The position numbers and the translations under genes were made by a program. A stretch of 38,853 nt of DNA from Pseudomonas koreensis (lineage in GTDB: Bacteria > Pseudomonadota > Gammaproteobacteria > Pseudomonadales > Pseudomonadaceae). Location of the stretch: NCBI RefSeq assembly GCF_025447595.1, contig NZ_JAOEJU010000037.1:1-38853 (forward strand). Direction: 5' to 3'. The notes under the pieces were generated by a model, which was not told the origin of the DNA, searched no databases, and saw only the letters and a list, made by a program, of their open reading frames with translations. Of the stretch, positions 30,792-38,853 are shown in pieces (the stretch's first letter is position 1; each line of letters opens with the position of its first letter).

Positions 30792-31802
30792 ATGCTCGCC
30801 CTCGGCAAACTGCTTGAACTGACCCTCGCCGGCCGCGAACCGGCGGAGAAGACTCAACTGACTGTCGAAGGCGTGCGCATGCGCTGGTTGAGCGAGGGTG
30901 CGCTGGAAGTCCGGCCACCCGAAGCACGCGACAATGGTTTGGATCTGCTGCTGTCGGCAGGCATCCACGGCAATGAAACGGCGCCGATCGAATTGCTCGA
31001 CCGGCTGCTGCATGACATCGCTCGCGGCGATCTGAAGCCGCGCGCCCGCATTCTGTTCCTGTTCGGCAATCCGGAAGCGATTCGCAAGGGCGAGCGTTTC
31101 GTCGAGCAGGACGTCAATCGGCTGTTCAACGGCCGCCACGAACAAAGCAGCGGTTCCGAAGCCCTGCGCGCCTGCGAGCTGGAACGGCTGGCGGCGAGTT
31201 TCTTCAGCCTTCCTGATCGCCAACGTCTGCACTACGACCTGCACACCGCGATTCGCGGTTCGAAGATCGAGCAGTTCGCCCTGTATCCGTGGAAGGAAGG
31301 TCGCCAGCATTCCCGTCTCGAACTGGCCCGCCTGCGCGCCGCCGGCATGGAGGCGGTGCTGTTGCAGAACAAGCCGTCGATCGTGTTCAGCTCCTACACC
31401 TACGACAAGCTGGGGGCCGAGTCCTTCACGCTGGAGCTGGGCAAGGCGCGGCCGTTCGGGCAGAACGCCGGGGTCAATGTGTCGCTGCTGGAAACGCGTC
31501 TGAAGCAGATCATCGAAGGCACCGAGCCGGAGATGGCCGGGCAGGGCCTGGACGGTCTGCAACTGTTCAGCGTGGCACGGGAAATCATCAAGCACAGCGA
31601 TGCGTTCCGCCTGAATCTGCCGGCGGACATCGAAAACTTTTCGGAACTGGATATGGGCTATGTGCTGGCCGAAGACCTGGCCAATACCCGCTGGATCATC
31701 GAAGAGCAGGGCGCGCGGATCATCTTCCCCAACCCCAAGGTCAAGAACGGCCTGCGGGCGGGCATTCTGATCGTGCCGACCACTGACGAAAATCTCGCCT
31801 GA
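30792..31802 (+). CDS. aruE: succinylglutamate desuccinylase
   Basis: Encodes 336 residues. It hydrolyses N-succinylglutamate to glutamate and succinate, the last AST step. M14-like zinc site: AGIHGNETAPIELL (His59 and Glu62), and YDLHTAIRGS with the third zinc His; the catalytic Glu lies in SFTLELGKARPFG. Length and motifs match AstE. The gene is 12 bp after the small ORF and is followed by a REP doublet. Also called astE. AotO at the other end of the cluster is a distant relative. Confidence 0.95.
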   Translation: MLALGKLLELTLAGREPAEKTQLTVEGVRMRWLSEGALEVRPPEARDNGLDLLLSAGIHGNETAPIELLDRLLHDIARGDLKPRARILFLFGNPEAIRKGERFVEQDVNRLFNGRHEQSSGSEALRACELERLAASFFSLPDRQRLHYDLHTAIRGSKIEQFALYPWKEGRQHSRLELARLRAAGMEAVLLQNKPSIVFSSYTYDKLGAESFTLELGKARPFGQNAGVNVSLLETRLKQIIEGTEPEMAGQGLDGLQLFSVAREIIKHSDAFRLNLPADIENFSELDMGYVLAEDLANTRWIIEEQGARIIFPNPKVKNGLRAGILIVPTTDENLA

Positions 31803-31819
31803 TAGCACCGTATCACCAA

Positions 31820-31909
31820 TGTGGGAGCGAGCTTGCTCGCGAATGCGATCTGATATTCAACACTGATGTTGACTGTCAGTCCGCTTTCGCGAGCAAGCTC
31901 GCTCCCACA
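31820..31909. repeat. REP doublet, inward orientation
   Basis: TGTGGGAGCGAGCTTGCTCGCGA at 31820-31842 and an inverted copy ending at 31909, with the same type of spacer as at 22431 and 25244. It separates convergent aruE and ribH. Confidence 0.9.
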
Positions 31910-31922
31910 GTTTTTATGATGC

Positions 31923-32432
31923 TTAGACGGCTACAGCACGCGGCTCGGTGCGGCGCAATGCACGCACTTTCTGCAACGTATCGGCGCAAGTCTTCGCCGC
32001 TTCCTGACCCTTGTGCACGAAATGCTCGAAGAAGAACTTCTGGTGTTCTTCGCCGGCGTGGAAGTGGTGCGGGGTCAGCGATACCGAGAACACCGGCACT
32101 TCGGTTTCCAGCTGCACCTGCATCAGGCCGCTGACCACCGACTGGGCGACGAACTCGTGACGGTAGATTCCGCCGTCCACCACCAGGGCGGCGGCAACGA
32201 TACCGGCATAACGACCGGTCTTGGCCAGCAGCTTGGCGTGCAGGGGCATTTCAAAGGCGCCGCCGACTTCGAAGAAATCGATGTCCGATTCCTGATAACC
32301 CTGGGCGATCATTTCGGCGAGGAAGCCTTTACGGCTCTGATCGACGATTTCCTTGTGCCAGCAGGCCTGGATGAACGCGACGCGCTCGCCGTGAGTGTGT
32401 TTGCTTTTGCTGTCGATAGCGGTGGGTTGCAT
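31923..32432 (-). CDS. ribH: 6,7-dimethyl-8-ribityllumazine synthase, RibH2 type
   Basis: Encodes 169 residues. It condenses the pyrimidine precursor with 3,4-dihydroxy-2-butanone 4-phosphate to make the lumazine from which riboflavin synthase makes riboflavin. Key stretches: RVAFIQACWHKEIVDQSRKGFL, VGGAFEMPLHAKLLAKTGRYAGIVAAALVVDGGIYRHEFVAQSVVSGLMQVQLETEVPVFSVSLTPHHFH. The QACWH start and the long C-terminal tail place it with the RibH2 (Brucella/Mesorhizobium-type, decameric) branch rather than the housekeeping RibH1. An FMN riboswitch precedes it, so it is made only when flavin is scarce. The ATG follows AGGAG, which lies within a hairpin. It may be a second lumazine synthase next to a housekeeping one elsewhere. 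Confidence 0.92.
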   Translation of the reverse strand: MQPTAIDSKSKHTHGERVAFIQACWHKEIVDQSRKGFLAEMIAQGYQESDIDFFEVGGAFEMPLHAKLLAKTGRYAGIVAAALVVDGGIYRHEFVAQSVVSGLMQVQLETEVPVFSVSLTPHHFHAGEEHQKFFFEHFVHKGQEAAKTCADTLQKVRALRRTEPRAVAV

Positions 32433-32441
32433 GTTCTGACT

Positions 32442-32462
32442 CCTGTTTGTGTGAAAAACAGG
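32442..32462 (-). promoter_or_regulatory. Shine-Dalgarno-sequestering hairpin before ribH
   Basis: On the minus strand CCTGTTT and AAACAGG form a 7-bp stem that includes the first bases of the AGGAG ribosome binding site (32440-32444). No T-run follows the riboswitch, so translational control is likely. Confidence 0.6.
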
Positions 32463-32537
32463 GCGTTATGAATCGAAAGGGATTCAAGGGTACGCACGCT
32501 CGCGCAAACACGGCGGACGGCCCTTTGGCGTCAATCC

Positions 32538-32703
32538 CGTTCTCTCTTCATCCGGACTATGACCGTCGGCCCCGGAATCACACCGGGTCTGCTGACCTTG
32601 CCGCCGCTCACGGCTTTTGCCGTGTCCGTCACCAAGCGCTCGCGGGCTATGCGCATTGCGCGCAATTACCGCCGGTGGGGAATTGCACCCCGCCCTGAGA
32701 ACG
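32538..32703 (-). promoter_or_regulatory. FMN riboswitch (RFN element)
   Basis: Read on the minus strand it has all RFN landmarks: P1 CGTTCTC (32703-32697) pairing with GAGAACG (32544-32538), GGGGTGCAATTCCCCACCGGCGGTAAT near the 5' end, AGCCCGCGAGCGC in the middle, then GTCAGCAGACCCGGTG, TTCCGGGGCCGACGGT and CATAGTCCGGATG. It starts about 270 nt upstream of ribH and ends about 105 nt before it. FMN binding should turn ribH off. The spacer to the gene carries a hairpin over the Shine-Dalgarno. Confidence 0.97.
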
Positions 32704-32903
32704 TTTCGCCGCCCTTTATCGGGCGGCGCAGCGTTTTTAACACAGATTTCCAGACAGTGCATTGCGCCTTTGTGATGATTGCCATCGAGTTTTTCGAAGC
32801 GCGCAAACGACTTTTCCTTGCTCAAGGGTTGATTAATCCGCGCCATGCCCGCAGTAATTCCTCTTCGAAAAGGGATTTCCCCTGCTGACCAGAGGCCAGG
32901 TTC

Positions 32904-33908
32904 ATGAGCGTTATCGATCTTCGCAGCGACACCGTCACCCAACCGACTCCCGCCATGCTCGACGCGATGACCCGAGCCGACACTGGCGACGACGTGTATG
33001 GCGAAGATCCGACGGTCAATCGTCTGGAGGCCGAACTGGCAAAACGGCTGGGTTTTGCCGCGGCGTTGTTTGTCCCGACCGGCACCATGAGCAACCTGCT
33101 GGGCCTGATGGCGCACTGCGAGCGCGGTGACGAATACATCGTCGGTCAACAGGCGCACACCTATAAGTACGAAGGTGGCGGCGCAGCTGTGCTCGGTTCG
33201 ATCCAGCCGCAGCCGCTGGAAGTGCAGGCCGATGGCTCGCTGGACCTGGATCAGGTGGCAGCGGCGATCAAGCCTGACGACTTCCACTTTGCCCGCACCC
33301 GTCTGCTGGCGCTGGAAAACACCATGCAGGGCAAAGTGTTGCCGCTGGACTATCTGGCCCGGGCCCGTAAGTTCACTCAGGACAATGGCCTTCAGTTGCA
33401 TCTGGACGGCGCGCGGCTGTACAACGCGGCGGTCAAGCTCGGGGTCGACTCCCGGGAAATCACTCAATATTTCGATTCGGTGTCGGTGTGCCTTTCCAAA
33501 GGCCTCGGCGCGCCGGTCGGTTCGGTGCTGTGCGGTTCGTCGGCGTTGATTGCAAAGGCCCGGCGCCTGCGCAAAATGGTCGGTGGTGGCATGCGTCAGG
33601 CCGGATTGCTGGCGGCGGCGGGGCTGTATGCGCTGGATCACAACGTCGAGCGCCTGGCGGATGACCATACCAACGCGCAGTTGCTGGCCGAAGGGCTACG
33701 CGAGGCCGGTTTCAGCGTCGAGCCGGTGCAGACCAACATGGTTTACGTGCAGATGGGCGACCGCGCCGAGGCGATCAAGGCATTCGCTGCCGAGCGCGGG
33801 ATCAAATTGAGCGCTGCGGCCCGGCTGCGGATGGTCACGCACATGGACGTCGATCGCTCGCAAATCGAGCAAGTGGTCGCGACATTCGTCGAGTTTTCGC
33901 GCAAGTGA
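32904..33908 (+). CDS. ltaE: low-specificity L-threonine aldolase
   Basis: Encodes 334 residues. It cleaves L-threonine or L-allo-threonine to glycine and acetaldehyde with pyridoxal phosphate. Family motifs: IDLRSDTVTQPTPAMLDAMTRADTGDDVYGEDPTVNRLE at the N-terminus, LFVPTGTMSNLLGLMAHCERGDE, HLDGARLYNAAVKLGV (PLP-ring Asp) and SVCLSKGLGAPVGSVLCGS with the Schiff-base lysine (about Lys200). The ATG follows CCAGAGG by about 9 bp. Divergent from the riboswitch-controlled ribH, with its promoter in the 32704-32903 gap. Confidence 0.93.
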   Translation: MSVIDLRSDTVTQPTPAMLDAMTRADTGDDVYGEDPTVNRLEAELAKRLGFAAALFVPTGTMSNLLGLMAHCERGDEYIVGQQAHTYKYEGGGAAVLGSIQPQPLEVQADGSLDLDQVAAAIKPDDFHFARTRLLALENTMQGKVLPLDYLARARKFTQDNGLQLHLDGARLYNAAVKLGVDSREITQYFDSVSVCLSKGLGAPVGSVLCGSSALIAKARRLRKMVGGGMRQAGLLAAAGLYALDHNVERLADDHTNAQLLAEGLREAGFSVEPVQTNMVYVQMGDRAEAIKAFAAERGIKLSAAARLRMVTHMDVDRSQIEQVVATFVEFSRK

Positions 33909-33951
33909 CAGCGTTAGCCACCCAATTGACCGTTTCTATCGTATAAACACG

Positions 33952-33980
33952 CTGTACCCCGCGCGCAGGGCCGATATAAT
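33952..33980 (+). promoter_or_regulatory. putative alaS promoter
   Basis: A consensus -10 TATAAT (33975-33980) lies about 75 bp before the alaS start. The -35 (CTGTAC, 33952-33957, 17-bp spacer) is weak. Confidence 0.5.
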
Positions 33981-34054
33981 GCGGCCCTTTGCCGTCGTTT
34001 CGTCTGTTGACGTTTCGTACAGGCCTTTGGCCGCAGCCTCCGTGGAAGAACCTA

Positions 34055-36679
<2,625 letters not shown>

Positions 36680-36690
36680 GACGGCCCGTC

Positions 36691-36715
36691 GGGCCCGCAG
36701 TCTAGTGGCGGGCCC
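36691..36715 (+). terminator. hairpin between alaS and lysC
   Basis: GGGCCCGC (36691-36698) pairs with GCGGGCCC (36708-36715), 12 bp after the alaS stop. The following bases have few T residues, so read-through into lysC is likely. Confidence 0.4.
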
Positions 36716-36769
36716 GGCGGCTGTTTGAGTGATTATTGGGCGCCCTTCATGGGCAGAGGCGGCTTTGAA

Positions 36770-38011
36770 ATGGCTTTGATCGTACAGAAATTTGGAGGCA
36801 CCTCGGTCGGCACTGTCGAGAGAATCGAGCAGGTCGCCGACAAGGTTAAGAAATTCCGCGATGCCGGCGATGACCTGGTGGTTGTGCTGTCTGCAATGAG
36901 CGGCGAAACCAACCGTCTGATCGATCTGGCCAAGCAAATCAGTGGCGAAGATCAACCGGTTCCGCGTGAACTGGACGTGATCGTTTCCACCGGTGAGCAG
37001 GTGACGATCGCCCTGTTGGCCATGGCGCTGATCAAGCGCGGTGTGCCGGCGGTGTCGTACACCGGCAACCAGGTGCGGATCCTGACGGACAGTGCGCACA
37101 ATAAAGCGCGTATCTTGCAGATTGATGACCAGAAGATTCGTGGTGACCTGAAAGCAGGTCGAGTGGTTGTGGTCGCCGGTTTCCAGGGCGTCGACGAGCA
37201 CGGCAACATCACGACCCTGGGTCGTGGTGGTTCCGACACCACCGGCGTGGCGCTGGCCGCTGCGCTGAAGGCTGACGAATGCCAGATCTACACCGATGTC
37301 GATGGTGTCTACACCACTGACCCGCGCGTTGTATCGGTTGCTCAGCGTCTGGACAAGATCACCTTCGAAGAGATGCTGGAAATGGCCAGCCTCGGTTCCA
37401 AGGTGCTGCAGATCCGCGCGGTGGAGTTCGCCGGCAAGTACAACGTTCCGCTGCGCGTACTGCACAGCTTCAAGGAGGGTCCGGGCACCCTCATTACTAT
37501 TGATGAAGAGGAAACCATGGAACAGCCGATCATTTCCGGCATCGCTTTCAACCGCGATGAAGCCAAGCTGACCATCCGTGGCGTGCCAGACACCCCGGGC
37601 GTGGCATTCAAGATTCTCGGCCCGATCAGTGCCGCGAACATCGAAGTCGACATGATCGTGCAGAACGTCGCGCACGATAACACCACCGACTTCACCTTCA
37701 CCGTGCACCGCAACGACTACCAGTCCGCGCAAACCGTGCTGGAAAACACCGCTCGCGAGATCGGTGCCCGTGAAGTGGTTGGCGACACCAAGATTGCCAA
37801 GGTCTCGATCGTCGGCGTCGGCATGCGTTCCCACGCAGGCGTAGCCAGCCGCATGTTCGAATCCCTGGCAAAGGAAAGCATCAACATCCAGATGATCTCG
37901 ACCTCGGAAATCAAGGTTTCCGTGGTGATCGAAGAGAAGTACCTGGAACTGGCCGTGCGCGCCCTGCACACGGCTTTCGAACTCGACGCTGCGGCCCGTC
38001 AGGGCGAGTAA
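36770..38011 (+). CDS. lysC: aspartate kinase
   Basis: Encodes 413 residues from ATG 36770 (MALIVQKFGGTSVG); the frame stays open back to 36725, but the family starts here. It phosphorylates aspartate, the first step toward lysine, methionine and threonine. The kinase domain has KFGGTSVGTVERIEQVADKV, VVVLSAMSGETNRL, STGEQVTIALLAMAL and GRGGSDTTGVALAAALKADECQIYTDVDGVYTTDPRVV. Two ACT domains follow from about residue 260, giving feedback control by lysine and threonine. An internal ATG at 37517 with a strong ribosome binding site may yield a separate ACT-only subunit. A terminator follows. Confidence 0.96.
   Translation: MALIVQKFGGTSVGTVERIEQVADKVKKFRDAGDDLVVVLSAMSGETNRLIDLAKQISGEDQPVPRELDVIVSTGEQVTIALLAMALIKRGVPAVSYTGNQVRILTDSAHNKARILQIDDQKIRGDLKAGRVVVVAGFQGVDEHGNITTLGRGGSDTTGVALAAALKADECQIYTDVDGVYTTDPRVVSVAQRLDKITFEEMLEMASLGSKVLQIRAVEFAGKYNVPLRVLHSFKEGPGTLITIDEEETMEQPIISGIAFNRDEAKLTIRGVPDTPGVAFKILGPISAANIEVDMIVQNVAHDNTTDFTFTVHRNDYQSAQTVLENTAREIGAREVVGDTKIAKVSIVGVGMRSHAGVASRMFESLAKESINIQMISTSEIKVSVVIEEKYLELAVRALHTAFELDAAARQGE
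37506..37519 (+). promoter_or_regulatory. internal translation start for an aspartate kinase beta subunit
   Basis: AAGAGGA (37506-37512) lies 5 bases before an in-frame ATG (37517, residue 250, MEQPIISGIAF). The product would be 164 residues covering both ACT domains. Overlapping alpha/beta aspartate kinases of this kind are known in Bacillus and Corynebacterium. Confidence 0.6.
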
Positions 38012-38023
38012 GGCGTTGTCTTG

Positions 38024-38054
38024 AGGGCGCGGTCTGACCGCGCCCTTTATTTTT
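38024..38054 (+). terminator. intrinsic terminator of lysC
   Basis: AGGGCGCGGT and ACCGCGCCCT form a 10-bp stem with a 3-nt loop, followed by TTATTTTT. Confidence 0.9.
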
Positions 38055-38185
38055 GATGGCGCGAAGCGTTTTGCTCGCGCTGGTCAATACTCAGGCATAC
38101 AGGGCTACGATCGCTCCGGTTGTAGGTCGGGTGCCTTTTTTTTGCAGACTGTTGTCCCTGAAATGATTCGCGTGAGGAGAAAGGT

Positions 38186-38374
38186 ATGCTGATTCTGACT
38201 CGTCGGTGCGCAGAAAGCCTGATTATCGGTGATGGCGAAATCACCGTGACCGTGCTCGGCGTTAAAGGAAATCAAGTGCGTATCGGCGTCAACGCCCCGA
38301 AAGAGGTGGCCGTGCACCGTGAGGAAATTTACCTGCGTATAAAGAAAGAGAAGGACGAAGAACCAAGCCATTAA
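38186..38374 (+). CDS. csrA: carbon storage regulator CsrA/RsmA
   Basis: Encodes 62 residues (MLILTRRCAESLIIGDGEITVTVLGVKGNQVRIGVNAP). It is an RNA-binding dimer that recognises GGA motifs in hairpin loops near ribosome binding sites and represses secondary-metabolite, biofilm and other genes in Pseudomonas; small RNAs RsmX/Y/Z titrate it. The conserved N-terminal LTRR and the VAVHREEIYLRI strand with the RNA-contacting Arg44 are both present. The ATG follows GAGGAGAAAGG, whose GGA can itself be a CsrA site, so autoregulation is plausible. Commonly called rsmA in Pseudomonas. The position after lysC and before tRNA genes is the usual one. Confidence 0.95.
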   Translation: MLILTRRCAESLIIGDGEITVTVLGVKGNQVRIGVNAPKEVAVHREEIYLRIKKEKDEEPSH

Positions 38375-38392
38375 TTTTTATCGATTTTTATG

Positions 38393-38422
38393 TTTGCAAA
38401 CGGGGAAGAAGCTGGTTAATAT
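38393..38422 (+). promoter_or_regulatory. putative tRNA-Ser promoter
   Basis: TTGCAA (38394-38399) and TAATAT (38417-38422) are 17 bp apart, ending 14 bp before the tRNA. GC-rich bases between the -10 box and the start (CGCCCCG) fit a stringently controlled stable-RNA promoter. Confidence 0.6.
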
Positions 38423-38436
38423 ACGCCCCGTGTTGC

Positions 38437-38527
38437 GGAGAGCTGGCCGAGTGGCCGAAGGCGCTCCCCTGCTAAGGGAGTACACCTCACAAGGGTGTCG
38501 GGGGTTCGAATCCCCCGTTCTCCGCCA
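38437..38527 (+). tRNA. tRNA-Ser (anticodon GCT)
   Basis: The gene is 91 nt long with the CCA encoded. The acceptor GGAGAGC pairs with GTTCTCC, the anticodon stem CTCCC/GGGAG holds the loop CTGCTAA (anticodon GCT, codons AGC/AGU), and a long variable arm typical of tRNA-Ser follows. The T arm is GGGGGTTCGAATCCCCC. Confidence 0.97.
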
Positions 38528-38592
38528 TTATTTGCTTAGTACGTTGTAATCTGGCTTTTTCTGTAAGTTGTTGAAATTTATAGAAAAAGTGG

Positions 38593-38620
38593 TTGGAATA
38601 GAGATTAGACGGGCTATAAT
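38593..38620 (+). promoter_or_regulatory. putative tRNA-Arg promoter
   Basis: TTGGAA (38593-38598) and TATAAT (38615-38620) with a 16-bp spacer, followed by GCGGCGC before the tRNA. Confidence 0.65.
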
Positions 38621-38634
38621 GCGGCGCAACAAAT

Positions 38635-38711
38635 GCACTCGTAGCTCAGCTGGATAGAGTACTCGGCTACGAACCGAGCGGTCACAGGTTCGAATCCTGT
38701 CGAGTGCACCA
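38635..38711 (+). tRNA. tRNA-Arg (anticodon ACG)
   Basis: The gene is 77 nt with encoded CCA. The acceptor GCACTCG pairs with CGAGTGC, the anticodon stem CTCGG/CCGAG encloses CTACGAA (anticodon ACG, edited to ICG, reading CGU/CGC/CGA), and the T arm is ACAGGTTCGAATCCTGT. Confidence 0.97.
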
Positions 38712-38782
38712 TTTAAGAGTCATTTATAGCAATGTAAGTGATTCGGCTTCAGCCAGTTGTGATCTGGTTTAAAAACACAAAT

Positions 38783-38853
38783 GCACTCGTAGCTCAGCTG
38801 GATAGAGTACTCGGCTACGAACCGAGCGGTCACAGGTTCGAATCCTGTCGAGT
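38783..38853 (+). tRNA. tRNA-Arg (anticodon ACG), second copy, cut by the window end
   Basis: The 71 bases visible are identical to the copy at 38635, and the last six are outside the window. The spacing of 71 bp and absence of a clear promoter suggest one tandem transcription unit. Confidence 0.95.

Noticed and set aside
17606..31909. CRISPR array from the repeated palindromes
   Set aside because: Copies are scattered over 14 kb in inverted pairs with no regular spacing and match the REP family.

Overview
The window is chromosomal DNA from a Pseudomonas of the P. fluorescens type. The gene order acsA – aotJQMOP – argR – aruCFGDB – (small ORF) – aruE – alaS – lysC – csrA/rsmA – tRNA-Ser – tRNA-Arg matches the order I know from Pseudomonas chromosomes. 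The intergenic gaps carry the REP palindromes (GTGGGAGCGAGCTTGCTCGCGA type) typical of this group, and the core is GC-rich, with off-frame reading staying open for hundreds of codons.

Region 1 (1-4300) is accessory: an incomplete hypothetical gene, a DUF6933-like protein, a secreted DUF3298-like protein, an uncharacterised protein with a possible zinc site, and a Bro-N domain protein. About 450 bp without a convincing gene follow, holding a strikingly structured repeat (3980-4187).

Region 2 (4380-12900) is a defence island that looks like a composite restriction-modification system. It encodes a Dcm/M.EcoRII-type cytosine-5 methyltransferase, a Vsr mismatch endonuclease, a SNF2 helicase, a stand-alone EcoRII N-terminal (DNA-recognition) domain, a MORC/MutL-like GHKL ATPase, an HNH nuclease and, convergently, a 402-residue protein with the complete EcoRII catalytic core but a different N-terminal half. 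The two halves of EcoRII are thus on separate genes, tied to an ATP-driven machine. All clues point to CCWGG as the sequence read. A perfect 15-bp dyad just before dcm suggests autoregulation by the methyltransferase. The island is more AT-rich than its surroundings and has no integrase or tRNA at its ends. This is the most interesting part of the window.

Region 3 (12970-17570) holds nrdB without nrdA beside it, a DUF2790 secreted protein, and acsA. Region 4 (18000-31800) is an arginine module: ArgR-controlled arginine/ornithine uptake (aotJQMOP), the regulator argR, and the arginine succinyltransferase (AST/aru) pathway that turns arginine into glutamate and succinate. Sequences fitting TGTCGC-N8-AA lie upstream of both aotJ and aruC. 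Five REP doublets punctuate this half of the window.

Region 5 (31900-38853) holds ribH2 behind an FMN riboswitch, an L-threonine aldolase gene, alaS, lysC (with a likely internal start for a beta subunit), csrA/rsmA, tRNA-Ser(GCT), and two identical tRNA-Arg(ACG) genes, the second cut by the window end.
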